In this document: positions 1 to 7,744 of the stretch, in pieces
Layout: each line of letters starts with the position of its first letter
Numbering within the stretch: position 1 is the first letter of the stretch
Origin: Planctobacterium sp965279005
GTDB taxonomy: Bacteria; Pseudomonadota; Gammaproteobacteria; Enterobacterales; Alteromonadaceae
DNA length: 64,000 nt
Assembly: GCA_965279005.1 (NCBI GenBank)
Contig: CBDIHK010000026.1
Span: forward strand, 372,001-436,000
Direction: 5' to 3'
The notes under the pieces: model-generated
Told to the model about the DNA's origin: nothing
What the model saw: only the letters and a program-made list of their open reading frames with translations
Databases searched by the model: none
Program-made: the position numbers and the translations under genes

Positions 1-536
1 TGGTTCAGTTTTAACAGATCGCGGCCTACCACCAAGCTTTCAATAGCCATGGCGATGAATTTGGCAACTTTCTGCAAGTACGCACTATCCTGCTGTTCAA
101 ACCCCCGGCTAGATGGAGCCGGATTTTTATTTAGCAGCTGCACCACACCCAACACTTGCTGGTCAACGGCACTAAAAAGCGGAGCACACAGTATGGTGTT
201 CGCGGTATAGCCGGTTTTTTCCAGGATCTTATTATGGATATCTGCATTTAATTTAAACTGGTTATCAAGTAATACTTGCTTGGTTGTCACCACCTCCCCC
301 GCTACCGTGCCCAATACCGGTATTTCCAAATCACCTTCGGCAAGATGTGTCCCTGCTGCAGATCGAAGGATATTACGGGATCCGTCCAAAATAAAAATGC
401 CGCAACGGTCACAGTTGAACAAAGTAGGCAGAGATTCAATGTAGAAGTCCAACAGCGCCTGATAATTTTCTGTACTCCAAGCGCTGTTAATCGCTCTTAA
501 CCGGGTCTCAAGCTGTTTCGATTTATATACGGGCAA
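1..536 (-). CDS. GAF-domain protein, N-terminal part (cut by window edge)
   Basis: A reverse-strand reading frame is open from a TTG at 536 to the window edge (178 codons). A TAG lies in frame just upstream, so with no ATG or GTG before the conserved part TTG is the likely start, although its Shine-Dalgarno sequence is weak. The protein reads as a GAF sensor domain: a short helix with ETRLRAI, a core with CDRCGIFILDGSRN, then AGEVV, ILCAPLF, VLGVVQLLNK and a final helix of FIAMAIESL type. GAF domains bind small ligands and often sit in front of AAA+/Fis sigma-54 activators, cyclases or GGDEF modules, and the C-terminal output domain is not visible here. The gene is divergent from a sigma-54-type promoter with three dyad sites in the shared gap, which suggests, but does not prove, an enhancer-binding regulator of the neighbouring gene. 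Confidence 0.72.
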   Translation of the reverse strand, partial: MPVYKSKQLETRLRAINSAWSTENYQALLDFYIESLPTLFNCDRCGIFILDGSRNILRSAAGTHLAEGDLEIPVLGTVAGEVVTTKQVLLDNQFKLNADIHNKILEKTGYTANTILCAPLFSAVDQQVLGVVQLLNKNPAPSSRGFEQQDSAYLQKVAKFIAMAIESLVVGRDLLKLN

Positions 537-553
537 TTTAACAACCTATTAAT

Positions 554-662
554 CGTATACTAAATATACATATTGAATACTATGTATACATTTATATTAT
601 AAATCAATTTATTTCATATATTTAAATAACCTTAATGAAAATTAATGAATACTTTGTTTACA
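554..662. promoter_or_regulatory. Three copies of a 17-bp dyad operator
   Basis: Three related 17-bp sites fit the dyad TGNATAC-N3-GTATNCA. They are 554-570 (CGTATACTAAATATACA), 574-590 (TGAATACTATGTATACA) and 646-662 (TGAATACTTTGTTTACA). The last two match at 15 of 17 positions. They lie about 90-200 bp upstream of the sigma-54-type promoter at 753-767 and directly upstream of the divergent GAF gene. This is the usual position of upstream activating sequences for a sigma-54 enhancer-binding protein, and the first site could also serve autoregulation. The repeats are seen directly; the role is inferred. Confidence 0.6.
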
Positions 663-752
663 TTTTAACTTTTATTTTACCGAAGCTGAAATAACACCAA
701 AAAATTACATTTAATCCTTATTTATCAACAACTAAAAAATATTATTAGAAGT

Positions 753-767
753 TGGCACGGCACTTGT
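753..767 (+). promoter_or_regulatory. Sigma-54 (RpoN) type promoter, -24/-12
   Basis: The sequence TGGCACG-GCAC-TTGT matches the sigma-54 consensus TGGCACG-N4-TTGC at every position but the last. The GG at 754-755 and the GT at 766-767 have the 12-bp spacing of the -24 and -12 elements. Transcription would start near 778, leaving a leader of about 65 nt before the ATG at 846. The three upstream dyads supply plausible activator sites. Confidence 0.75.
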
Positions 768-845
768 AATAGTTAGTTTGTGATGCAGAAAAGCTCACAA
801 CTTTAAATTCTTAATTATTAACAGTGAAATATGAGGTATTGAAAA

Positions 846-1709
846 ATGAAAACTTTGAACCGTGTTAGCCAAGCCGTTTTAGCCGTATGCGTTTTGTGGA
901 ACAGCGGACAAGCCTTTGCCGCAACTGAACAACAAGTATTGCGTTGTAACGACACCAAATTTGAACAAGGCGCCTATGGCAAATACTTTGGAATGACCTA
1001 CCATGGCACAGACCAAGTTTGTGCTGGCGATAGCCTGGGTAGCGGTACTATCGGCATTAACGATGATGGTACTATACGCGTCTTACTAAACGCTGCTAAC
1101 CACAACCCATTTGTGATGTATGAAGTCTATTGGATCCCTGTAGGCAACGATCCGGTTTTGGAACGCGTTATGGTTGGCAATATCCTCACTGACTGCAATG
1201 GGGACGCCAATAACACATTGCGTGATATTAGTGCCCCAGCTGACCAATATACTGCAGCGGAAGTAGATATAAGCGTACGCGTTGGCAATAAAGATGCAGG
1301 TAACTTCTACTTCTACAGCCGCGGCCCATATGGCTTCAATGATGATGGTACGTGTAAGCCACTTAACTACAATACATCTGATAACACTGAATATGGTACC
1401 GTCGCAAATCCAGTTCTATGGGGTGGTACTAGCAACCCGTTCTTCGATGGCGTTCAGTTTATTTCAGGATATGAGCTTACTGGTACTGGCGGAACCGGTG
1501 GTGGCGGTGAGACCGGAACCGGTATCGTAGACGAGCCCTTTCCACACGACCCTAACCATCCAATTCCTGGCGAACCTGTTCCTGGCGAAGTTGAAGGCTG
1601 CCCTGTGCCTCCAAGTGACATGCCTGTTGGGGAAGAACCAGTAGAACCACCTATAGAAAACCCAGAAGGCGAACCTGCAGACTGCCCAGTTCCAGTACCC
1701 GCTCCATAA
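846..1709 (+). CDS. Secreted protein with glycine linker and proline/glutamate-rich tail
   Basis: This 287-aa protein begins with a clear Sec signal peptide (Lys near the N-terminus, hydrophobic core, likely cleavage after AFA near residue 25). The mature part of about 200 residues holds paired cysteines (RCND, VCAGD, DCNG, TCKP) and is rich in Asn, Asp, Gly and aromatic residues, as in a disulphide-bonded extracellular beta domain. A Gly-rich linker near residues 215-225 leads to a low-complexity tail of about 60 residues rich in Pro, Glu and Gly with two more cysteines. I do not recognise the family. It is preceded by a sigma-54-type promoter and three dyad operators, so expression is probably tied to an environmental signal. 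Its stop overlaps the start of a small downstream ORF (TAATG). Confidence 0.8.
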   Translation: MKTLNRVSQAVLAVCVLWNSGQAFAATEQQVLRCNDTKFEQGAYGKYFGMTYHGTDQVCAGDSLGSGTIGINDDGTIRVLLNAANHNPFVMYEVYWIPVGNDPVLERVMVGNILTDCNGDANNTLRDISAPADQYTAAEVDISVRVGNKDAGNFYFYSRGPYGFNDDGTCKPLNYNTSDNTEYGTVANPVLWGGTSNPFFDGVQFISGYELTGTGGTGGGGETGTGIVDEPFPHDPNHPIPGEPVPGEVEGCPVPPSDMPVGEEPVEPPIENPEGEPADCPVPVPAP

Positions 1710-1882
1710 TGCTAAAAACTATGTTTAAATTTCCATGTGATTTTTCAGCGCCTGAGATCAAAGTGATGTCTGGCGCTGCTATCCATTTACCTGTTCGCCA
1801 CAATATAGGCAGCCATAGCGGCTTTACAGTTGACATGCTTGCATGGGTATCTTACCAATGTTCCAAAGTGCTTGACGCCTAA
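1709..1882 (+). CDS. Possible small protein, 57 aa, coupled to the secreted gene
   Basis: An ATG at 1709 overlaps the TAA stop of the preceding gene (TAATG) and opens a 57-codon frame ending at 1882, six bases before the stop of the convergent gene at 1888. The product starts MLKTMFKFPCDFSAPEIKVM and contains two cysteines and several His and Gly residues. The overlap suggests translational coupling within the sigma-54 transcript. I recognise no family, and an ORF this short could arise by chance. Confidence 0.33.
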   Translation: MLKTMFKFPCDFSAPEIKVMSGAAIHLPVRHNIGSHSGFTVDMLAWVSYQCSKVLDA

Positions 1883-1887
1883 AAGAA

Positions 1888-2973
1888 TCACAATTTTGAG
1901 CGCAGCTTCCCTGATGGTAACCTTTGCGGGGTTGGCGTGCTATCCAAAACTTGTTTGGCTTTCAGGTTACTATGAACTTGGGCGCGGACGTTGTCGCCGG
2001 ACTGGCCTTTTCGCGTTAGATCCACCGCGCTGTAGATTTCAGGATAACTATGGGTTTGCACCCGGGTGCTATTCAATGGTGTACTTACCAAGTCTTTTTT
2101 GGGATGTTGCTTTTGCAAGTTCTCACGGGTTTTGCTCGCCACCGAGTCTGGCACAACACCTTTGCGCATATACTGCAACGATAAGTTTGCCATGGTTTCC
2201 GTCGCCTGTTGATCCGAGCTTAGCGTTGGGTCAGCCTCTTCTTGTTGGGTAACCTTACTGGCATGACGGTGTGACAGCGCCATTAGGGATGATGTGCCAG
2301 ACGTACCACTCATCACAGGTAGCCCAAGCGCATCCCTTACCTGCGTACCTGTGTCCTGGCTTAAGCCCATACCAAATTTGCTTTTGGTTTGGTGGCTGGG
2401 TTTGCCGGTTTCGATATCAATATCCCGTTTAGCTTTTAATTGGCTGCCCTTCATGGCACCCAACGTATCTTTGTCCTGCATAAACACACTGGTAACAGCG
2501 ACTTCCGCGCCTAATTGCGACTGTTTAAATGTCAGCGGTCCCTGCTCTTTGCGCTGGAACATACCGATTAAATCGCGTGCTTCGTCAGATGAAGGACCTA
2601 CTTTACTCTGCTGCAAGTGTTCTGAGCCAGTGAACATGCCCCGCTGGGTATGCAACATCCTGGCGCTTTGCATGACCTCGGGGGATGGGTTTTCCCGGTT
2701 GTGCTTAGTGTTTTCCATCCGTTTCGACACAGAGTCCACTAAGGCTTCTTCTTTGGGTTGGTATTTAACAAACGCATTGGCCCGCTTGTCCAACGTTTGT
2801 TCATCGTGATGCTGGATATTGGATCTTGTAGTACTGACATAACGGTTCTGCGCCACTGAACGGTGCGGACTCGGCACCACCGCTTTGTCACCTACCCAGT
2901 GCCCGGTCATTTTTTGGCGTGATTTAGTCGCCACTTGGTGCAAGCTTTTTTTGCCTTTATCACTGCCATTCAT
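1888..2973 (-). CDS. Hydrophilic, basic protein of unknown function
   Basis: This 361-aa protein has no signal peptide and no hydrophobic segment. It is rich in Gln, Ser, Lys, Arg, Thr and His throughout and looks largely disordered. I recognise no domain. Its composition and lack of clear structure resemble the Gln-rich protein encoded at 52231-53376, and both contain a short PEVMQ motif (SPEVMQ here, VPEVMQ there), but I cannot align them over their length. It stands alone, convergent with the sigma-54 locus. The length and clean start favour a real gene over a shadow ORF. Confidence 0.6.
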   Translation of the reverse strand: MNGSDKGKKSLHQVATKSRQKMTGHWVGDKAVVPSPHRSVAQNRYVSTTRSNIQHHDEQTLDKRANAFVKYQPKEEALVDSVSKRMENTKHNRENPSPEVMQSARMLHTQRGMFTGSEHLQQSKVGPSSDEARDLIGMFQRKEQGPLTFKQSQLGAEVAVTSVFMQDKDTLGAMKGSQLKAKRDIDIETGKPSHQTKSKFGMGLSQDTGTQVRDALGLPVMSGTSGTSSLMALSHRHASKVTQQEEADPTLSSDQQATETMANLSLQYMRKGVVPDSVASKTRENLQKQHPKKDLVSTPLNSTRVQTHSYPEIYSAVDLTRKGQSGDNVRAQVHSNLKAKQVLDSTPTPQRLPSGKLRSKL

Positions 2974-3162
2974 GATGCCACATCCATTGAATTTTGGGCG
3001 CCACGCTCACCCAGGGTAATTTATTTATACAGCACAAACAGTTCAAAAAACAGACTATTTTTGGTTTTCAGAAATTTTCTTATGCAATGGTGCTTTTGCT
3101 CCACAAAAACTAGGGTAAAACAGCCATAATTACGGTATATCATACCTATCCAACCAATTTTA

Positions 3163-4050
3163 CTATGTTCCATGGGATTGCCGTAAGACGGATTTTGGAG
3201 TGATCCCGTAGGCGCGTTTAAACTCGCGGCTAAACTGCGACGCACTGTCGTAACCGACTTGGTTGGCGGCAGTCGCCACATTGCAGCCGCTTAGCTGCAA
3301 CATTTCCTTCGCTTGGTTAAGCCGCAATGACTTTAAGTATTGCATGGGTGATTGTGCGGTCAACGCCTTGAAAGCACGATGGAAGGTTACTGGGCTCATG
3401 TTAACCAACCCGGCCAGTGATTTGATATCCATTTTTTGGTGGTATTGTGAGTGCATCCACTTGAGTGCCTTATCAACTTTAGACAACTGGCTATTTTGCC
3501 TGGTTAGTTCAACCAGGTAATGGCCGTTTTGCCCCAACAGCACCCTCAAATATAGCTCCTTCAAAAGCGACTCACCCAATATCCGAGTTTCGACTGGGCA
3601 CTGCAACGCCCTCAATAGCCTTTTGAGACAACCATCAATCGCCGGGGTCCGGGACGATAAAAATAGTCCTTGTGCTTCGCAACTTTGGTCGAAAACGTCC
3701 GGAGATAAGTCCTGCAAAACGGTTATGACCGACTGAAGTAAAGCAAGATCAAACTCCACAACCATGGCCAGCATGGCTGCCCCTTTGTCAGTAACAACTT
3801 GATAATTGGCAGTAATAGGCAAAGTTAAGGCTAGATAATTTTCGGTATTATATTCATAGCGTTGCCCTTTATAGAAAATGCGCTCAGCACCTTGACCAAC
3901 CAACAGTAGCCCTTGTTGATAGTGGAAAACATGAGACTGTTCTCGGTTATTCACCTTAGATTGCTTAAAAATACTAACACCAGCTAACAAAGTCGAATTG
4001 TATCCCTCATTGTTTGCCAGGGTTGCCATCAAACTAGAAACGTCCAACAT
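3163..4050 (-). CDS. AraC-family transcriptional regulator
   Basis: This 295-aa protein has the N-terminal cupin-like AraC_N domain (residues about 10-160, with FHYQQGLLLVGQGAERIFYKG) and a C-terminal pair of helix-turn-helix motifs (residues about 190-285). The motifs KSLAGLVNMSPVTFHRAFKA and NQVGYDSASQFSREFKRAYG are the two recognition regions typical of HTH_18. Such proteins activate or repress nearby operons in response to a small ligand. The start is supported by a GGGGGAT ribosome-binding site upstream of the ATG. It is divergent from the small membrane-protein gene at 4223, its most likely local target. Confidence 0.9.
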   Translation of the reverse strand: MLDVSSLMATLANNEGYNSTLLAGVSIFKQSKVNNREQSHVFHYQQGLLLVGQGAERIFYKGQRYEYNTENYLALTLPITANYQVVTDKGAAMLAMVVEFDLALLQSVITVLQDLSPDVFDQSCEAQGLFLSSRTPAIDGCLKRLLRALQCPVETRILGESLLKELYLRVLLGQNGHYLVELTRQNSQLSKVDKALKWMHSQYHQKMDIKSLAGLVNMSPVTFHRAFKALTAQSPMQYLKSLRLNQAKEMLQLSGCNVATAANQVGYDSASQFSREFKRAYGITPKSVLRQSHGT

Positions 4051-4222
4051 AGTATCCCCCTGTTAGCATTAAAAGCCAGGAAATCCCCTTAATCAAGAAA
4101 CTCACGCAATATGACAGTAATAGGCAAATATAAGAGAGCTTTGCTTATTATTTAAACACAGGTTCGCAGATAGAATTACTGGCACCTACCGGTAATTGCA
4201 GCATCTACATTTGGAGGACTTT

Positions 4223-4606
4223 ATGGTTCAAACACGCATTCTATTAATAGTAGCAACTGCCTTGATCTACCTGGCCACCATTGCTGCGGCCTACACTTCA
4301 GGTTTGAACTGGCCTGCCGTTGCCTTTGCTGACTTGATAGCTATTAACTGGCGCAGCCAATTTAATTTCGATTTTATAGTCCATCTTTTGCTAATGGCAC
4401 TATGGATCAATTGGCGAGAGGGTTTTGGTACCAGGGGGTATTTGTTTGGATGCTTGAGCATAGTGATGGGCGGCATGTTTAGTTTTCCCTACCTAGCGCA
4501 TGCCATTTACCGATCGGATCACGACCCCATCCAATTGCTATTAGGACAACACTATAAAAAATCACTACACACAAACCAAGGGAAAGCTAGATGCGCAAAA
4601 AAGTAA
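4223..4606 (+). CDS. Small integral membrane protein (DUF2834-like)
   Basis: The 127-aa product has about three hydrophobic segments: an N-terminal segment beginning VQTRILLIVATALIYLATI, a middle one around FIVHLLLMALWINW, and one around GYLFGCLSIVMGGMFSFPYL. Its pattern of a conserved WREG loop followed by a glycine-rich helix resembles small DUF2834-type membrane proteins, but this is a weak match. The frame extends upstream to 4196, but a GGAGG at 4213-4217 spaced six bases from the ATG at 4223 sets the start. It is divergent from the AraC regulator and may be under its control. The function is unknown. Confidence 0.75.
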   Translation: MVQTRILLIVATALIYLATIAAAYTSGLNWPAVAFADLIAINWRSQFNFDFIVHLLLMALWINWREGFGTRGYLFGCLSIVMGGMFSFPYLAHAIYRSDHDPIQLLLGQHYKKSLHTNQGKARCAKK

Positions 4607-5123
4607 ATGTCAGTAGTGACAAGACCTACCTGATACAGATAATCAATATCACTAAAGGAGGTAACCCAAAACAGAGCTACAAACCACTTATTACCCTATT
4701 TAACAACTGATGCCCTCGCCAAGGCACCATAGGATTGCTCAACCGTGTTGTCAAAATGCCACAAGCAAGCTCTAGCTTTTTAGCTGGACAGTACGGCACT
4801 AATGCGCAAAGCTTTCGCCTTCGGAATGTAACAATTAATGTAAAAATGTCTAAATTATGTACTTCCCAAAAAGGTAAAAAAGGTGTATCTTGCGCCACCT
4901 AATGGTGGATATTGGGCAAACGCCGCAAATGATAGACTATTCACCGAATCACTTAGGATGGCAGCTTTAAGTCATTTATCTGTTAAATTTTAAAGTGCCT
5001 TATTGCTTGGAAATGGAATTCTGTCAGCGCTAGAAGAGCTATTTAGTTTTTAGCCAACCCCAGCCCCATACTCCTTGCCCCCTCAGTGGATATCAAGCTG
5101 CTATTTAGGAGTAATAATAAGCC
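4607..5123. other. Long non-coding gap before the lipoprotein operon
   Basis: No convincing gene lies in these 517 bases. A frame at 4677-4898 on the reverse strand has no recognisable features. A small perfect hairpin, CCACC-TAAT-GGTGG, lies at 4895-4908 and is followed by GGGCAAACGCCGCAAATGATAG, split here as GGGCAAACGCCGC then AAATGATAG, which slightly recalls part of a cyclic-di-GMP-I riboswitch but lacks its stems. The gap probably carries the promoter and leader of the operon that starts at 5124. Confidence 0.4.
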
Positions 5124-5810
5124 GTGAAACACACAACATCTAAAACCAAAGCACCTTTAGCTGCCATGTTAGCAACAGCGCTTGTGCTGGGTGGGTGCGC
5201 CAGCACCACAACTACATCAAAAGTAGTGGAGACGCCCACCGTACAAAGCTACAACACCAGCTATTCTGGTGAAAAAAGCAAATTAGTTGTAGGCCAATTT
5301 GTAAACCGTTCAAACTTCCAAAATGGAATATTTTCAGCTGGAACTGACCGTCTTGGCAGCCAAGCAAAAACTACCCTAATGAGCCATTTACAGCAGACCA
5401 ATAGGTTTTCGGTATTGGATCGCGATAACTCCCAGCTATTGCAAGCTGAAGCGGGTTTAAGCGGCGAGCAACAAAACATCGCAGGTGCAAAATTTGTTAT
5501 TACAGGTGACATTACTGAATTTGGTCGCAAAGCGGTTGGAGACAAGCAACTATTTGGCTTGTTGGGTAAAGGGAAATCACAAATTGCCTACGCAAAAGTA
5601 ACCCTAAATATCGTCGATGTAGCCACTTCCGAAGTTGTTTATTCAGTTCAAGGTGCCGGTGAATATAGCCTATCAGAAAGGGAAGTGCTGGGATTCGGCA
5701 GCACAGCGAGCTACGACGCCACCCTCAACGGTAAAGTCCTAGATTTGGCGATACGTGAAGTCGTCAACAAACTTGTCTTAGGCATTGAATCAGGTAACTG
5801 GAAAGTTTAG
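5124..5810 (+). CDS. CsgG-family lipoprotein
   Basis: This 228-aa protein begins with a lipoprotein signal (lipobox LGGC, residues about 22-25). The CsgG/penicillin-binding-activator-like fold follows: KLVVGQFVNRSNFQNG, LMSHLQQTNRFSVLDRD, GAKFVITGDITEFG, a strand pair around AYAKVTLNIVDVATSEVVYS and a C-terminal helix LDLAIREVVNKLVLGIESG. CsgG forms the outer-membrane curli secretion pore, but this relative occurs in the three-gene CsgG/DUF4810/GNA1162 lipoprotein operon, whose role in the outer membrane is not settled. The start is GTG at 5124, with TAGGAG about 12 bases upstream. The two downstream genes follow within 15 and 1 bases, so this is one operon. Confidence 0.88.
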   Translation: MKHTTSKTKAPLAAMLATALVLGGCASTTTTSKVVETPTVQSYNTSYSGEKSKLVVGQFVNRSNFQNGIFSAGTDRLGSQAKTTLMSHLQQTNRFSVLDRDNSQLLQAEAGLSGEQQNIAGAKFVITGDITEFGRKAVGDKQLFGLLGKGKSQIAYAKVTLNIVDVATSEVVYSVQGAGEYSLSEREVLGFGSTASYDATLNGKVLDLAIREVVNKLVLGIESGNWKV

Positions 5811-5825
5811 AACAAGGAGATAACA

Positions 5826-6170
5826 ATGAAAAAAGCGATTACCGCCCTGTTTATGCTGGTAGTACTAGCCGGCTGTGAAACAACCCAACCCACCTATTAC
5901 TACGGCGACTACACCAAAGCTGTCTATAGCTTCTTTAAATCTGACGACCTAACTGTTGAACAGCAGATTATGTCGCTTGAGCAAGCTATTGAAACTGCTG
6001 CGGCTAAAAATAAGCCTGTTGCCCCCGGTTTACATGCCCATCTAGGTATGCTGTATTTTGAGACAGGAAACGAAAGCCAAGGCCTGCAACATTTTGAGCA
6101 AGAAAAAGCTTCCTTCCCAGAATCTTCTAAGTACATTGACTTTCTAATTAGCTCAAGGACAGAGGCATAA
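5826..6170 (+). CDS. DUF4810-type lipoprotein
   Basis: The 114-aa product has a lipoprotein signal with lipobox LAGC (residues about 14-17) and then a TPR-like helical region. The motifs YYYGDYTKAVYSFFKSDDLT and VAPGLHAHLGMLYFETGNESQ fit the DUF4810 family. A strong AAGGAG lies eight bases before the ATG. It is the middle gene of the CsgG/DUF4810/GNA1162 operon. Helical-repeat lipoproteins of this kind probably act as scaffolds for the other two products, which is an inference. Confidence 0.85.
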   Translation: MKKAITALFMLVVLAGCETTQPTYYYGDYTKAVYSFFKSDDLTVEQQIMSLEQAIETAAAKNKPVAPGLHAHLGMLYFETGNESQGLQHFEQEKASFPESSKYIDFLISSRTEA

Positions 6171-6171
6171 T

Positions 6172-6843
6172 ATGAACCATATTAAACACCTAGTAATTTT
6201 AGCCGTCTTATTCCTTACCGGCTGTGTCAGCCTACCGCCAGCACATGATTATAGCCAGTTCCGCAATGCTGACCCCCATTCCATATTGGTACTGCCACCA
6301 ATCAATAACTCCCCAGAAGTCATTGCGCCATACAGCGTGATGTCGCAGGTTGTGCCACCTATTGCGGAGTCTGGATTTTACGTGTTCCCAGTTGCCTTGG
6401 TGGATAGCACTTTTAAATCCAATGGTTTGACTGTGGCCAACGATATCCACGAGGTACCCCACAACAGGTTAAGGGAGATATTTGGTGCTGATGCTGCACT
6501 TTATATGACCATTGAAGAGTACGGCACCAGCTACGTTGTTATATCTAGCGAAACAATTGTCAAAGTCTCTGCCCAGCTAGTAGACCTGCGCACAGGTGAC
6601 GTACTTTGGCAAGATATCGCCAGCGCATCCTCTGCTGAAACACGCGGCAACAGCGGTGGTGGATTAGTTGGAATGCTGGTAGAAGCTGCCGTTAACCAAA
6701 TCGTGGAAACCGTGGTAGATAGGGGTTACGATATTGCCGCCATTACATCAGCCAGGCTGTTGTCTGCAGAAGGGCACAATGGCTTATTGCACGGCCCACG
6801 CTCAGCAAAATACGGCCAACCCGCTGTGAGCGAAAGCAAATAA
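6172..6843 (+). CDS. GNA1162 (DUF799) family lipoprotein
   Basis: This 223-aa lipoprotein has lipobox LTGC (residues about 15-18). The family core is visible as PHSILVLPPINNSPEVIAPY, a region around GFYVFPVALVDSTFKSNG, then IFGADAALYMTIEEYG and VSAQLVDLRTGDVLWQD, as in the DUF799/GNA1162 group first seen in Neisseria. It begins one base after the stop of the DUF4810 gene, with an AGGACAGAGG Shine-Dalgarno region inside that gene. It is the last gene of the operon and is followed by a hairpin at 6862-6885. The family is structurally related to TolB-N/CsgG-type domains, so the three products probably form one outer-membrane complex. Confidence 0.85.
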   Translation: MNHIKHLVILAVLFLTGCVSLPPAHDYSQFRNADPHSILVLPPINNSPEVIAPYSVMSQVVPPIAESGFYVFPVALVDSTFKSNGLTVANDIHEVPHNRLREIFGADAALYMTIEEYGTSYVVISSETIVKVSAQLVDLRTGDVLWQDIASASSAETRGNSGGGLVGMLVEAAVNQIVETVVDRGYDIAAITSARLLSAEGHNGLLHGPRSAKYGQPAVSESK

Positions 6844-6861
6844 ATAAGCTTTAAGGCACGC

Positions 6862-6885
6862 GGCCGACTGCAAAGGCAGTTGGCC
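6862..6885 (+). terminator. Hairpin after the lipoprotein operon
   Basis: The arms GGCCGACTGC and GCAGTTGGCC pair around an AAAG loop, with one G-T wobble. The sequence after the stem is TGGCCTTTCATC, so the U-tract is poor. It lies 18 bases past the stop codon, a fitting place for a terminator of the operon. Confidence 0.55.
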
Positions 6886-7009
6886 TGGCCTTTCATCATA
6901 GAAGTCCAATCTCAATCACATCTAAATTAAATATCAATCAGAGTACACGAGCCTTTGCAAGAGCTCGCTTGGAAGATGCACAGCCATATGCTAGTCGGAA
7001 CTTGGGGTC

Positions 7010-7032
7010 ATACCGATTCCATTAAGTATTTT
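7010..7032. repeat. Copy of dispersed repeat ATACCGATTCNATTAAGTAT
   Basis: ATACCGATTCCATTAAGTAT followed by a run of T is found here between two convergent transcription units. Close copies lie at 20241, 20356 and 23722, with weaker ones at 11097, 11217 and, inverted, 63909. Its place between convergent genes argues against a simple promoter role. Confidence 0.6.
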
Positions 7033-7076
7033 TTTTCTCAGTGGGAAAACCGCATTTAAAAATAGACTTTAATGCT

Positions 7077-7742
7077 CTACAACCGAACCAGTTTTATTTT
7101 CCGGATCACTACAATAGCTGTGACGTAGGTTATTCCAAGCCACCATATGGGGGTGCCCAAGAGTTGGCTGGTAATGGTTTCCACAATTAACAACAATGCT
7201 GGTATGAATAGGAGATAGGCTGGCAGGTTTTTGCGTAACAACAATAAAACCACTAACAGTGTTAGTGACGGCAAGGGGTGGATTATTGGAATCACCGGTA
7301 TTGCGGGCGAAGTAAAAGCTAATTCCAATAGCCCAGGCGTTATCAACACGATAGTCGTTATTGCAACTAAGCAAATCGCTGTATTGTTATTTGATTCGTT
7401 TTTTAGCTTAGGGGGGGAGGTCGCTAATCTATTAAGTGCCAGCAAATACAAGCACAATTGCAAAAAAATGAGTACGGCAAAATGGATGGCAAAGGCATTT
7501 ATTTGCCGATAAAACGCCAGATAATAAAAACATAATGACAATAGCAACACGGCGTCCACAAGCAAATGGCAACGCCATGTCTTAACGGTCCGAGATAGCC
7601 AATACAAGCCAATAAAAAATACAATACCTGCTAATAAATATAGAAATATCCAATCACCAATGAATTCCTGTAGCAAGAATGCATAAGTATCCCGGGAGTA
7701 CAGCAACAAATCCCTCAAGGAATAGGAGGTTAAACCATGCAT
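7077..7742 (-). CDS. Multi-spanning inner-membrane protein, partner of the reductase
   Basis: The 221-aa product has about six to seven strongly hydrophobic segments (for example FLYLLAGIVFFIGLYWL, LVDAVLLLSLCFYYLAF and PSLTLLVVLLLLRKNLPAYL). The frame extends upstream to 8222, but that part is only the shadow of the aldo/keto reductase. The natural start is the ATG at 7742, two bases after the TAA of that gene (TAATAATG), with no ribosome-binding site of its own, so translation is probably coupled. I do not recognise the family. Pairing with a Tat-exported oxidoreductase suggests that it anchors the enzyme or passes electrons to it, but no heme-ligand pattern is evident. Confidence 0.75.
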   Translation of the reverse strand: MHGLTSYSLRDLLLYSRDTYAFLLQEFIGDWIFLYLLAGIVFFIGLYWLSRTVKTWRCHLLVDAVLLLSLCFYYLAFYRQINAFAIHFAVLIFLQLCLYLLALNRLATSPPKLKNESNNNTAICLVAITTIVLITPGLLELAFTSPAIPVIPIIHPLPSLTLLVVLLLLRKNLPAYLLFIPALLLIVETITSQLLGTPIWWLGITYVTAIVVIRKIKLVRL

Positions 7743-7744
7743 TA

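Noticed and set aside
2294..2809. Forward frame of 171 codons opposite the hydrophilic protein
   Set aside because: No ribosome-binding site or domain; the reverse-strand frame is longer and more protein-like, although neither is certain.
4895..4960. Cyclic-di-GMP-I riboswitch-like sequence (GGGCAAAC, then GCAAA and CACCGAAT)
   Set aside because: The two stems that define the class, including the GNRA-capped one, are absent, and the pieces are too close together.
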